A stretch of DNA of 64,000 bases from Sphingorhabdus sp. Alg231-15 (GTDB taxonomy: Bacteria > Pseudomonadota > Alphaproteobacteria > Sphingomonadales > Sphingomonadaceae). The position numbers and the translations under genes were made by a program. Under the pieces are notes generated by a model that was not told the DNA's origin, made no database searches, and saw only the letters and a program-made list of their open reading frames with translations. This document shows, one piece after another, positions 26,770 to 36,173 of this stretch (position 1 is the first letter of the stretch; each line of letters starts with the position of its first letter). The stretch covers positions 1,364,001-1,428,000 of the forward strand of contig NZ_LT703001.1 of assembly GCF_900149705.1 (NCBI RefSeq). Direction: 5' to 3'.

Positions 26770-27581
26770 CAGCTCTGCATCTCCGCAAAAAATCTCTGCA
26801 CATCATAAACCTCGTCGCCCTCGGTCCGAGGGGCATATTTGTCGAAAGCTTCTTTCATTTCGCCATAACGCTCGTCGAACCGGACAACATTATAGCCGTG
26901 GCTGACCACATAATATTCACCTGCCGCGATCTGCGGTGCGATGATCTTCGCATAAGCTGCAGCGTCCATCGCAGCCGATATCGTCAGATTGGCTTCGGAC
27001 AGTTCGGACTTCACCCAACCGGGAATGATGACCCCGGTGGTCAGCCAATCGGGCGCTTCCCGGCGCAGTACGTCCATCAGGCCGAATATCGCATGCTTGC
27101 TTGACACATAGGCGCCGCCCCCGAATGGGAAGGCGTTGAACAGCGAGTTTTCCGACGCGACGGAGTAGATCGCGGAAGGTTTCTCCTCGGCCAGGAAGCG
27201 TCGACCAAATTCGGAAATACCAGCCCACATACCCCAGAAATTGACTTCGAATATTCGCCGCGCCTCGGCTGGGTCGGTCTTGATTACTGATTTCATCGAG
27301 CCGCCAATACCGGCATTGTTGATCAACATATCCGCTCGGCCGTTTTCCGCCCATGCAAAGTCGGCCAGTGCTTCGATATCTTCCGGTTTGGTGACATCGC
27401 CCACTTGATATTTCGCGTCGATGCCCTCTTCGACCAAATTACTGACCGCTTCCTGTAGCCGGTTTTCGCGTGGTTCGAACAAGATGATCCGGCCACCTGC
27501 CCTTCCGATCTCGCGTGCCAGGGCGAAACCGATTCCGGTCGCGCCGCCAGTAATGACAGCTGTCTTGCCTGCAAATTCCAT
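26769..27581 (-). CDS. SDR-family oxidoreductase
   Basis: 270 residues from ATG 27581, with GGGAGG 5 nt upstream. TGGATGIGFA at the N-terminus, NNAGIGG at about 90, YSVASENS with a catalytic Ser, and YVSSK (YxxxK) are all present. It resembles SDRs of the classical type acting on aliphatic or cyclic alcohols. Co-transcribed with the GNAT gene behind it. Confidence 0.88.
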   Translation of the reverse strand: MEFAGKTAVITGGATGIGFALAREIGRAGGRIILFEPRENRLQEAVSNLVEEGIDAKYQVGDVTKPEDIEALADFAWAENGRADMLINNAGIGGSMKSVIKTDPAEARRIFEVNFWGMWAGISEFGRRFLAEEKPSAIYSVASENSLFNAFPFGGGAYVSSKHAIFGLMDVLRREAPDWLTTGVIIPGWVKSELSEANLTISAAMDAAAYAKIIAPQIAAGEYYVVSHGYNVVRFDERYGEMKEAFDKYAPRTEGDEVYDVQRFFAEMQS

Positions 27582-27643
27582 TTCATCCTCCCAAAACCCG
27601 GCGACTGTCACATGAAAACCACCATGACAAATTATCGCCGGAG

Positions 27644-27952
27644 ATGACTGACAATAGCACCAACACTTCCTATATAAAGGCTATGTATGTTTTCATCATC
27701 TTTATCTGCGGGATCGGGAATTTCGCCATGCACAAGGCGATGATGGAGAGCAATCATCCGATGATCACCGAAGCGCGAGGGAGTTTTTCGAAGTTTCTTG
27801 GCCCCTATGGCAGTTATATTATAGAATTCGGGATGCTGGCGGCAGCTCTGATCTTCGCCAATATGGGAATGCTTAGCGCTGTTATTTTTTATGGCGTCTA
27901 TACCCTGGCCAATGGCGCGGGGGCCTATGTCCTCTTTTCAAACAAACATTAA
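27644..27952 (+). CDS. Small multi-pass membrane protein, unknown
   Basis: 102 residues with three hydrophobic helices (YVFIIFICGIGNFAM, YIIEFGMLAAALIFANMGML, AVIFYGVYTLANGAGAYVL). Met-rich between the helices (MHKAMMESNHPM). It lies between an SDR gene on the other strand and a TonB receptor. No family recognised. Confidence 0.68.
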   Translation: MTDNSTNTSYIKAMYVFIIFICGIGNFAMHKAMMESNHPMITEARGSFSKFLGPYGSYIIEFGMLAAALIFANMGMLSAVIFYGVYTLANGAGAYVLFSNKH

Positions 27953-27985
27953 GATAGAGTAGTTTATAGACCTGAATCGACAATT

Positions 27986-28022
27986 TTGACATTGCGGTCG
28001 TTGATCCGACTACAGATGTAGT
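27986..28022 (+). promoter_or_regulatory. Promoter with BlaI/CopY-type operator for the TonB receptor
   Basis: A perfect -35 TTGACA (27986-27991) is followed after 17-19 bp by the inverted repeat ACTACAGATGTAGT (28009-28022), which lies where the -10 should be. The core TACANNTGTA is the known CopY/BlaI/MecI operator. Binding there would block the promoter. No BlaI-family gene is in the window. Confidence 0.6.
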
Positions 28023-28122
28023 TTGTCGAAAGACAGTATCCCATGCAACCAACCGACCATAGCAGGCGGGCAAGAACGAAGCGAAAAACATATCGGTTTA
28101 ATTCCGTTAAGGGGGGATTATC

Positions 28123-30219
28123 TTGAACAAAACCAGTTGGTTATCATTCAGTGTTGCTGTCTGCGCCATTTCCATCACTTGCGCATTTCCATCTTCAGCA
28201 TCGGCGCAATCTGAATCCCCCGCCACCAGCAACCTGCAGCCGCGGACCGAAAATGGCCGACAGATTTATGATGCCGTGCAGTTTTCACGATTCAACCCCC
28301 GAACGGCACTCGATATTGTCAGACAGGTGCCAGGGTTTATCATCGATACTGGCGACGACGAAGCGCGCGGGCTTGGTCAGGCGGACGAAAATGTTCTGAT
28401 CAACGGCGCGCGAATTGCCGGCAAGAACAACGATGCCTTCACGGTTCTGGGGCGTATCACGGCCACCAATGTTGTCCGCGTGGAAATTGTCGATGGCGCT
28501 ACGCTCAGTATATCTGGTCTGTCCGGTCAAGTTCTCAATCTGGTCACCAGCAGCGATGATGCCGCCGGTATCACGGGCAACTTCAAATGGCGTCCTCAAT
28601 GGCGAAGATCAGGTGAAAACTGGTTTGCCGGAGAAGCATCGATCAGCGGCAAGCTCGGCAAGGGCGACTTTACCATCGCCATCGAAAATGATGCCTTTCG
28701 TAACGGTGCCCAAGGACCCGAACGGATTACCGACGGGATGGGCAATCTACTGTTTGAGCGAGACGAAGTTGGTCGCGTGCGGGGTGACCGGCCGTCGATC
28801 AACGCCTCCTACAGCCGCACCAGTGAGGCTGGATCAGTGTTCAATATCACCGGTGAATATGGACTCAACCATTTCCGCCAACGGGTCGACACGTTGCGCA
28901 CCCAGGCCGGAGAGCCTGACATATTTGAGTTGTTTACCGGCCGCGAAAGAGAGTGGAATGCCGAATTCAGTGCAGACTATGAGTTCGCTTTGGGCGGTGG
29001 CCGGCTAAAACTGATCGGGTTGCAGCGACTGGAACACAGCCCAACCGAAGACTTTTTCAGTCGCACCTTTACCGATGGAGTTACACCTCCCTTGATCAGC
29101 GCCTTCAACCGCACAGTCGACGAAGGTGAATCCGTGCTGCGCGCAGAATATGGCTGGAAGACAGCGGGTGGTACGGATTGGGGCCTGAGTCTGGAAGGCG
29201 CCTATAATTTTCTGGAAAGCGAAGCCGAGCTGTCCGGCGGTAATCTGGACAATAGCAATACCAAGGTTGAAGAAAAAAGAGCAGAATTCATAACAACATA
29301 TGGGCGGCCACTATCAAGCAATCTAACCTTACAGGCAGCGCTTGGGGGTGAGTATAGCGAGATCAGCCAAGGCGATCAGCGGCGATCCTTCGTCCGGCCA
29401 AAAGGCTCCGTAGCCCTTGCGTGGAAACCGGCGGCGGATTTCGATCTCAGCTTCAAATTATCCCGCGAAGTCGATCAGCTCGACTTTTTCGATTTTATTG
29501 CCTCGGTCGAAGTTTCCAATGACGTCATCGATGCCGGCAATCCTGACCTGGTCCCGCCGCAAAAGTGGCGCGCGGAGCTTGAGGCGACCAAACAGCTCGG
29601 TTCCTTTGGATCGGCAACGGTGACGCTATTTGGTGAAAAGATAAGCGATATCGTCGATACCGTCCCGATTACGGATACAACAGAAGCGCGCGGCAATCTG
29701 GACAGCGCTGACCGCTATGGCCTGGAAGTGGTTTCAACCTTGTTGCTAGACCCCCTCGGCTGGCGCGGTGCCAAAATTGATATCGAGGCCGAAGCCGTAA
29801 AGAGCAGCGTGCGCGATCCGCTCACCGGCCGCAAACGGCGGATCGGACAGGATGACCGCTACAGCTATGAGATCACCCTTCGTCACGATATTCCGGGATC
29901 GGATTTGGCTTGGGGCGCGGGTATCGAGAATTTTGATGACGTCGGCAATATTCGCCTCGATCAGATAGCCGATTTTGATGTACTCGACCCCTATTCCTGG
30001 ATTTTTATCGAGCATAAGAATGTGTTCGGACTGACCGTAAACGCTAATCTTGGCAATCTGTTTAACCGCCGGGAACGCTTTGTTCGGACTGCCTTCGGCC
30101 AGCTTGACGGCACCGGTGCCTTTACGCGAGGACGACGTGACGGTCCGATTGGTTTCGTGGAAGACCGCACCCGCAAGTTCGGTCTCATTTATCGACTTAC
30201 GGTTAGCGGTAGTTTCTAG
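28123..30219 (+). CDS. TonB-dependent receptor-like outer-membrane protein
   Basis: 698 residues. The start is TTG with GGGGGG 10 nt upstream. A signal peptide ends near SSASAQ. A plug-like domain follows (NPRTALDIVRQVPGFIIDTGD, ENVLINGARIAGK, VVRVEIVDGATLSISG), then a long beta-barrel with repeated antiparallel strands and a C-terminal ...IYRLTVSGSF ending in Phe. It would import a ligand across the outer membrane using TonB energy. No clear N-terminal TonB box is seen, and the plug is compact. The ligand is unknown. The CopY/BlaI-like site upstream suggests control by cell-envelope or metal stress. Confidence 0.88.
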   Translation: MNKTSWLSFSVAVCAISITCAFPSSASAQSESPATSNLQPRTENGRQIYDAVQFSRFNPRTALDIVRQVPGFIIDTGDDEARGLGQADENVLINGARIAGKNNDAFTVLGRITATNVVRVEIVDGATLSISGLSGQVLNLVTSSDDAAGITGNFKWRPQWRRSGENWFAGEASISGKLGKGDFTIAIENDAFRNGAQGPERITDGMGNLLFERDEVGRVRGDRPSINASYSRTSEAGSVFNITGEYGLNHFRQRVDTLRTQAGEPDIFELFTGREREWNAEFSADYEFALGGGRLKLIGLQRLEHSPTEDFFSRTFTDGVTPPLISAFNRTVDEGESVLRAEYGWKTAGGTDWGLSLEGAYNFLESEAELSGGNLDNSNTKVEEKRAEFITTYGRPLSSNLTLQAALGGEYSEISQGDQRRSFVRPKGSVALAWKPAADFDLSFKLSREVDQLDFFDFIASVEVSNDVIDAGNPDLVPPQKWRAELEATKQLGSFGSATVTLFGEKISDIVDTVPITDTTEARGNLDSADRYGLEVVSTLLLDPLGWRGAKIDIEAEAVKSSVRDPLTGRKRRIGQDDRYSYEITLRHDIPGSDLAWGAGIENFDDVGNIRLDQIADFDVLDPYSWIFIEHKNVFGLTVNANLGNLFNRRERFVRTAFGQLDGTGAFTRGRRDGPIGFVEDRTRKFGLIYRLTVSGSF

Positions 30220-30272
30220 AACACACAGCACTGCTCATAGACAATTGCTAGCGGCATCCTTACATCCAAGGC

Positions 30273-32081
30273 ATGCCACCCGATTTCAGTACCAAGGGTC
30301 AGATCGACCCGCCGATGATCCCTACGCTTAAGCGCTTTCTGCCCTATTTGTGGCCAAAGGATGCGCCAGGTCTGCGGCTACGCATCATTATCGCGGGTGT
30401 GCTTGTACTCTGTGCCAAGGCAGCGGTGCTTTCCATGCCCTTTGCCTATAAGGCCGTGGTTGACGGGATGACGGCCGGAACCGAAGCCACCCTGACGGTG
30501 CTATTGGCTTTGGTTGCCGCCTATGGTCTGGCCCGATTTGGTCAGGTTATGTTCGATAATATGCGTAATATCGCCTTCGAAAAAGTCGGACAGGAAGCAG
30601 CACGGCGACTGGCAACTAATGTTTTCACGCATCTGCATCAATTGTCACTACGCTTTCATCTGGGGCGGCGCACCGGCGAGATTACAAAGGTCATCGAACG
30701 CGGGACGAAGAGCATTGATATCATGCTCTATTTCCTCCTGTTCAATATCGCACCGACGCTAATCGAGCTGATTGCAGTACTGGTTATTTTTCAGGTCAAG
30801 TTCGGCTTTGGTCTGGTCGCGGCTACGATCGCGATGGTGGTTATATACATCACTTTTACGCGCAAAGTGACGGATTGGCGCAATGCGCTGCGCGCCGAAA
30901 TGAATGATATGGATACCCGAGCGATAGGCCGATCGGTCGATGCGCTGCTCAACTATGAGACCGTGAAATATTTCACGGCCGAAGCCCGCGAAGGCGCACG
31001 TTATAATCAGGCGATGCAGGACTGGGCCAATGCTGCGGTCAAGTCAGAAAACTCATTAGGCTTACTCAATATCGGCCAGTCGCTGATCACCAATCTGACG
31101 ATGATCGGTGCCATGGCCTATAGCGTCTACGGCTGGAGCCAGGGTCAATTGACGGTCGGCGATCTGGTTCTGGTCAACACACTCCTGATGCAATTGTTCC
31201 GGCCGCTGGACCTGTTGGGCATGGTTTACCGCACCATCCGTCAGGGTCTGGTGGATATGGATGCGATGTTCCGGTTGATCGATACAGATCCGGAAATCCA
31301 GGACAAGCCCAATGCCGCAATACTGAATGTCAGTGCCGGTCAGGTAGCGTTTCAGGATGTCGCATTTTCCTATGACGAGGATCGTGCGATCCTGCATAGC
31401 CTGAGCTTTGAAGTGCCGCCCGATGGCACATTGGCCATTGTCGGTCCCTCAGGCGCCGGCAAATCGACGCTGGCCCGAATGCTGTTCCGTTTCTATGATC
31501 CGCAGGCCGGCCGCATATTAATCGACGATCAAAATATTTCCGATGTCACACAGCACAGCCTGCGCGGTGCCATTGGCATCGTGCCGCAGGACAGTGTGCT
31601 GTTCAATGACACAATCGGTTATAATATCGGCTACGGCCGCGATGGCGCAACTCAGGCCGAGATAGAGGAAGCAGCACGTGGCGCGGCGCTGGATGACTTT
31701 ATCGCCAAGCTACCCGATGGCTATGATACGCAAGTGGGCGAGCGCGGTCTCAAACTGTCCGGCGGTGAGAAACAGCGCGTGGCTATCGCCCGGACCTTGC
31801 TCAAAAATCCACCTATATTGATCCTCGACGAGGCCACCTCCGCGCTCGACAGCCGCACCGAAGATGAAATTCAGGCAACACTTGCGAAGATTTCGGAACG
31901 GCGTACCACATTGATCATCGCCCACCGTTTATCGACCATCACCCATGCGGACGAAATTATAGTCCTCAACGAAGGCCGGATCGCCGAGCGTGGAAATCAT
32001 CGCACATTGCTGGCGAACAAGGGCCTCTATGCCGATATGTGGAAACGTCAGGCTGAGGATCGACAATTGGAGTCAGTTTGA
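30273..32081 (+). CDS. Atm1/HMT-type ABC exporter
   Basis: 602 residues: an N-terminal six-helix membrane domain, with the Atm1-like block LNYETVKYFTAEAREGARYN and SLGLLNIGQSLI (about 225-270), fused to a nucleotide-binding domain. That domain has Walker A GPSGAGKST, signature LSGGEKQR and Walker B ILILDEATSALD. Homologues of the Atm1/ABCB7 group export glutathione-linked persulfide or metal conjugates. It probably works as a homodimer in the inner membrane. Located 53 nt after the TonB receptor. Confidence 0.92.
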   Translation: MPPDFSTKGQIDPPMIPTLKRFLPYLWPKDAPGLRLRIIIAGVLVLCAKAAVLSMPFAYKAVVDGMTAGTEATLTVLLALVAAYGLARFGQVMFDNMRNIAFEKVGQEAARRLATNVFTHLHQLSLRFHLGRRTGEITKVIERGTKSIDIMLYFLLFNIAPTLIELIAVLVIFQVKFGFGLVAATIAMVVIYITFTRKVTDWRNALRAEMNDMDTRAIGRSVDALLNYETVKYFTAEAREGARYNQAMQDWANAAVKSENSLGLLNIGQSLITNLTMIGAMAYSVYGWSQGQLTVGDLVLVNTLLMQLFRPLDLLGMVYRTIRQGLVDMDAMFRLIDTDPEIQDKPNAAILNVSAGQVAFQDVAFSYDEDRAILHSLSFEVPPDGTLAIVGPSGAGKSTLARMLFRFYDPQAGRILIDDQNISDVTQHSLRGAIGIVPQDSVLFNDTIGYNIGYGRDGATQAEIEEAARGAALDDFIAKLPDGYDTQVGERGLKLSGGEKQRVAIARTLLKNPPILILDEATSALDSRTEDEIQATLAKISERRTTLIIAHRLSTITHADEIIVLNEGRIAERGNHRTLLANKGLYADMWKRQAEDRQLESV

Positions 32082-32090
32082 CCCACAATA

Positions 32091-33614
32091 TTATTCGGCC
32101 TCCAGTTTCCGCCAAGCCAGATCGGCAAATTCACAAAGCAGCGGCCTGGTCTCTCGCGGATCGATAATATCCTCCACGCTGAACTGTTCTGCTGTGCGGA
32201 AAGGTGACGTCACTTGATTAAGCTTCGCCTTGATCTCCTCCAGCCGAGCCGCCGGATCTTCGGATGCCTCGATGTCCGCTTTGTAGGCGACCTCTAGCCC
32301 GCCAGCGATCGGGAGCGAGCCCCAGTCACCACTCGGCCAGGCGAAGCGATATTGGAAATTTTCGGCATTGGACATAGCGCTTCCCGCAATCCCATAGGCC
32401 CGCCGCACGATGATACTCGCCCACGGCACCGTGGCCTTATAAACCGCGTTCATCGCCTGCACGCCGTAACGGATCGTACCGGTGCGCTCGGCATCTTCGC
32501 CGATCATGAAACCGGGATTGTCAACCAGATGGACGACCGGCAGACGGAACTGATCAGCGAGTTTTGCGAAGCGCTCAACCTTTTCCGATGACTTGGCCTC
32601 CCAGCTGCCACCCAGAAAACTGGGGTCGTTGGCTAGCACCGCTACCGGATAACCATCCAGCCGGGCAAAGGCAGTAATCGCAGCCCTGCCCCAGCGTTTG
32701 CCCATCTCAAAGACACTGCCTTTATCAAAAACCGAGTCCATGATCTTGCGCATGGAATAAACCTGTTTGTCGCCACGCGGGACAGTGGAAAGCAGAGCTT
32801 CATCGCGGCGACTGGTCGGGTCGCCAGTGACCACACGCTCGGCTCGCTGGTTGATATTGCTGGGCAGGTAAGAAAGAAACTTGCGTGCCGTCGCAAAAGC
32901 TTCGGCCTCGCTGCCTACCTCTTCATCAACCACGCCATTGCGCGTATGAATCTCGCTGCCGCCCAATTCCTCCTTGGTCAGATTGTCGCCAATCGCCGCG
33001 GCGACAGCCGGACCGGCGGCAAATAGCTGCGATAGGCCGCGCACCATGATCGAATAGTGGCTCGCAACCGTTCGCGCGGCTCCCATGCCCGCTGTTGGCC
33101 CGAGCGCCAGCGCGACCACAGGTACCGTCTCCTGATTTTTGATAATATCTTCCCAGCCAGGCACTGCGGGCACATAGGTGAAGCCCATGTCCTCCAGCGA
33201 TTTCACCGACCCACCACCACCGGTGCCATCGATCATGCGGATCATCGGGATGCCCATCGTGTGGGCCATTTTTTCGCATTGCGTAAATTTGCGGTGGAGC
33301 GCTGCATCAGCCGCGCCCCCTCTGACGGTAAAGTCATCGGCGCTGGCAACGACCGGTCGCCCTTCGATATTCGCCCGACCAAAGATCAGATTGCTGGGTG
33401 CAAAATCCTCAAATTCACCTTTGTCATCATATGACCCGCGCCCGGCAATCTTGCCAATCTCGCGAAAGCTGCCCTCATCGACAATACCGGCGATCCGGGC
33501 TCGCGCGTCGAGTTTACCCCGCCCATGTTGGCGAGAAACTTTCGCTTCCCCGCCCATTTTTTCTGCAAGGCGCTGCCGCTCGTGCAGCTCTTCAATTTCC
33601 GGTTTCCATGTCAT
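32091..33614 (-). CDS. Acyl-CoA carboxylase carboxyltransferase (PccB/MccB-like) subunit
   Basis: 507 residues from ATG 33614; the open frame continues to 33818 but in non-coding-like sequence. It contains both carboxyltransferase halves: GRAAITAFARLDGYPVAVLA, LADQFRLPVVHLVDNPGFMIG and SIIVRRAYGIAGSAMSN in the C-terminal one, and KVSRQHGRGKLDARARI near the start. It transfers carboxyl from biotin to propionyl-, acetyl- or methylcrotonyl-CoA. The biotin-carrying alpha subunit is not in this window. The exact acyl substrate cannot be told. Confidence 0.9.
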   Translation of the reverse strand: MTWKPEIEELHERQRLAEKMGGEAKVSRQHGRGKLDARARIAGIVDEGSFREIGKIAGRGSYDDKGEFEDFAPSNLIFGRANIEGRPVVASADDFTVRGGAADAALHRKFTQCEKMAHTMGIPMIRMIDGTGGGGSVKSLEDMGFTYVPAVPGWEDIIKNQETVPVVALALGPTAGMGAARTVASHYSIMVRGLSQLFAAGPAVAAAIGDNLTKEELGGSEIHTRNGVVDEEVGSEAEAFATARKFLSYLPSNINQRAERVVTGDPTSRRDEALLSTVPRGDKQVYSMRKIMDSVFDKGSVFEMGKRWGRAAITAFARLDGYPVAVLANDPSFLGGSWEAKSSEKVERFAKLADQFRLPVVHLVDNPGFMIGEDAERTGTIRYGVQAMNAVYKATVPWASIIVRRAYGIAGSAMSNAENFQYRFAWPSGDWGSLPIAGGLEVAYKADIEASEDPAARLEEIKAKLNQVTSPFRTAEQFSVEDIIDPRETRPLLCEFADLAWRKLEAE

Positions 33615-33738
33615 GCTCCGGGTTTTAACCGAGTGATTAAGCGAGGGGAAGCGGGAATTTGCGAACGCTATTAAAGATGGATTTACATTGACTGTATTAG
33701 TGTTATAGATCACCAAAGCGATGTGCAGGAGAGAGAAT

Positions 33739-34974
33739 ATGCGGAGATTTTTTGCGGCACTATCCGGAATAGCTGCTCTGGCACTCACCACCCCCGCGGT
33801 GGCCGAGGAAGCTGCCACGCCAGCACCGGAAATTCCAATCTGGGAAGTTTCCTTCGGACCAGATGGGCTCTCTGGTCCAGGCGGCGAGATATTGCGCGCT
33901 GAGATTGAAAGGTCGCAATTTGTTGCGTTGGGCGAGGATCATGGCTTTGCGGATTCGCCCGAACTGGGTCGCGGTCTGGCCGCCGAGATGAAAAAGCACG
34001 GCCGCACCTATCATGCTGTCGAAATCGGCGCCTGGTCTAACAAAGCCGTGCAGCACGCGCTGCGGACCGACGGCGTGACCGGTGTCGCGACGTTGGTCGC
34101 GGGCAAACCGATCGCCCTGCCCTTTGTCAGCAACCGCGAAGATGCTCTGCTCGCCAATGATTTTGCTGAACCCGAAGGTACCGTCGACTTATGGGGTATT
34201 GATCAGGAATTTATCGGCGCTCCAGCGATCCTGTTGGAAGAGCTGAAGGCGATGGCACCCAATGCTGGCGCCCGCAAAGCTGCGGATACCCTGCTGCGGA
34301 AAGATCTCGCAGCCGTCGCCGCCGCTGATCAGAGAAACCTGTTGATGTTGTCAGCACCGCCGGCAACCTTTGCCGAGCTGCGTGCCAAGTTTGCCGGTTC
34401 CCCGGAAGCGCAAGCGATCATTGATTCACTGGCAAGAAGCGCGGTCATCTATCAGCATAATAACGCAGGCCGCTATTTCGCCAATAATGCAGACCGTATC
34501 ACCCTGATGCACCGCTTGTTTTTGCAGCAATATCATGAGGCAGAAGAACCTGCCCCGCGCGTCCTGCTGAAGATGGGTGCTTATCATCTGGGACGCGGAA
34601 CAACGCCGACCAAGATGTTCGACATCGGATCACTGCTGCCCGGACTGGCAGCCGCCAACCGGATGCAATCACTCCATATTGCGTTCAGCGGCCTCGCTGG
34701 AGAGCAATTGACAATGCGCCCCTCAGCCGAAGGCTATACGCAAGTGAAGATGGTGGATGACAAGATTATCACACCGATCCTTGAGGCGGCACAGATTGAC
34801 ATTACCCAGATCGGGGACACCGGTCACTATCTGATTCCGCTCGATCCGATCCGGCATAAGCTGGAAAGCAAAGGCATTAATAGTCTGTCGGCCTTCGGCA
34901 AATTCGTGGTGCTGGGCTTTGATTATATTGTCACGACGAAGGCTGCAAAGGCCGCAACGCCGATGCGGGAGTAG
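33739..34974 (+). CDS. Exported EreA/ChaN-like domain protein
   Basis: 411 residues from ATG 33739, with AGGAGAG upstream; a second ATG at 33721 is less suited. A signal peptide (FFAALSGIAALALTTPAVA) precedes a domain with SQFVALGEDHGFADSPELG and YHAVEIGAWSN. The first Glu-Asp-His and the second Glu mimic the active-site order of the erythromycin-esterase/ChaN/TraB clan, and KMGAYHLGRG may be the late His motif. Exported, probably periplasmic. Not a proven esterase; it could act on lipid or haem-like ligands. Confidence 0.62.
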   Translation: MRRFFAALSGIAALALTTPAVAEEAATPAPEIPIWEVSFGPDGLSGPGGEILRAEIERSQFVALGEDHGFADSPELGRGLAAEMKKHGRTYHAVEIGAWSNKAVQHALRTDGVTGVATLVAGKPIALPFVSNREDALLANDFAEPEGTVDLWGIDQEFIGAPAILLEELKAMAPNAGARKAADTLLRKDLAAVAAADQRNLLMLSAPPATFAELRAKFAGSPEAQAIIDSLARSAVIYQHNNAGRYFANNADRITLMHRLFLQQYHEAEEPAPRVLLKMGAYHLGRGTTPTKMFDIGSLLPGLAAANRMQSLHIAFSGLAGEQLTMRPSAEGYTQVKMVDDKIITPILEAAQIDITQIGDTGHYLIPLDPIRHKLESKGINSLSAFGKFVVLGFDYIVTTKAAKAATPMRE

Positions 34975-34989
34975 CTAACGCCTACTCCT

Positions 34990-36093
34990 CTACTCCTCAT
35001 CCCCGTAAATCGACACGCTCATATCACCATCGCTCGTCGCGCGACCACGGTACATGCCGGGGGTGTTAAAACTGTAGCCGGCCTGCCCCCAGGGTGTCGC
35101 AAATATGATGCCGCCAGTGCCGCCGATTTCCCCCAGTTCAGAGATTACATCATCCGCAATTTTCTGCACCTCCGCAGGAGGGAGCGCAAACTCGCTGGCA
35201 TGGATATAATATTCAGGAACACCGTCTTTGTCTTTGGGCACCGTTGCCTGCACATCGTCCCGCACCGCCAGAAAGCGTGTCCAGATACGTGTGCAGATTT
35301 CATGCGCAACGCCGAGCCGGATGAAATATTCGCCAGCTCCGGTTGCCGAGATCGCACAGCTGCGGTTGCGGGCATAGGTACCCGCACCGATAACAGGACT
35401 GTCGCCGATGCGCCCCCATCTTTTGCCAGTCATGCCGCCGGTGGAAGTGCCAGCGGCCATATTGCCGTTCCTATCCATAGCGACAGCGCCGACGGTCCCG
35501 AATTTATAATCCACATCTGCGGCGCTGACCTGCTTGGTCAGCACATCTTCTATCTGTTTGAGACGGCGCGGGGTGGCGTAATAGTCAGGTGCCACCTGTT
35601 CCAGCCCCTGTTCGCGGCTAAACTGGTCGGCGCCTTTGCCAGACAACATGACATGCGGGCTGTTGTCCTTGACCGCACGAGCCAGCAAAATCGGGTTTTT
35701 TGTTGTGGTGACTCCAGCCACCGCGCCCGCAGACAAGTCGCTGCCATCCATTATGCTGCTATCCAACTCATTGGTTTTATCCCACGTGAAAACCGCGCCT
35801 TTTCCAGCGTTGAAATTGGGATCATTCTCCAGAAGCGTGATCGTCGCTGTAATGGCGTCCATCGCGCTTCCCCCGGCTTTCAGGATTTTGGAACCTTGGG
35901 CCAATGCCTTGTTTAGCGCCGCGCGGATTTCCGCATCTTTCTCTGGCGTGATCCTTTCCCGCTCAATCGTACCGGCACCGCCGTGAATAGCGATCGACCA
36001 GCTTGTATCGTCATCCGTTTGAGCGATCGCCGTACTGCTGAGGGCCAGCGCGGCCATGGCTAAGACCGGTGCGGCAATTGCGAACTTGAACAT
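34990..36093 (-). CDS. iaaA: Isoaspartyl peptidase/L-asparaginase (Ntn hydrolase), exported
   Basis: 367 residues with a signal peptide (APVLAMAALALSSTAIAQ) and AGGAG before the start. The plant-type asparaginase signatures are complete: IAIHGGAGTIERERITPE, FNAGKGAVFTWD and the autocleavage site KFGTVGAVAMDRNGNMAAGT, where Thr is the nucleophile after Gly. It cleaves isoaspartyl dipeptides or asparagine in the periplasm. IaaA enzymes self-process into alpha and beta chains. Confidence 0.92.
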   Translation of the reverse strand: MFKFAIAAPVLAMAALALSSTAIAQTDDDTSWSIAIHGGAGTIERERITPEKDAEIRAALNKALAQGSKILKAGGSAMDAITATITLLENDPNFNAGKGAVFTWDKTNELDSSIMDGSDLSAGAVAGVTTTKNPILLARAVKDNSPHVMLSGKGADQFSREQGLEQVAPDYYATPRRLKQIEDVLTKQVSAADVDYKFGTVGAVAMDRNGNMAAGTSTGGMTGKRWGRIGDSPVIGAGTYARNRSCAISATGAGEYFIRLGVAHEICTRIWTRFLAVRDDVQATVPKDKDGVPEYYIHASEFALPPAEVQKIADDVISELGEIGGTGGIIFATPWGQAGYSFNTPGMYRGRATSDGDMSVSIYGDEE

Positions 36094-36173
36094 GATATGG
36101 CTCCTTTGAGCACAGGTTTAGCACCAATTATCAGAGCCGCAACCATTGAGCCGTGTTCAAGCATCATGAAGAA

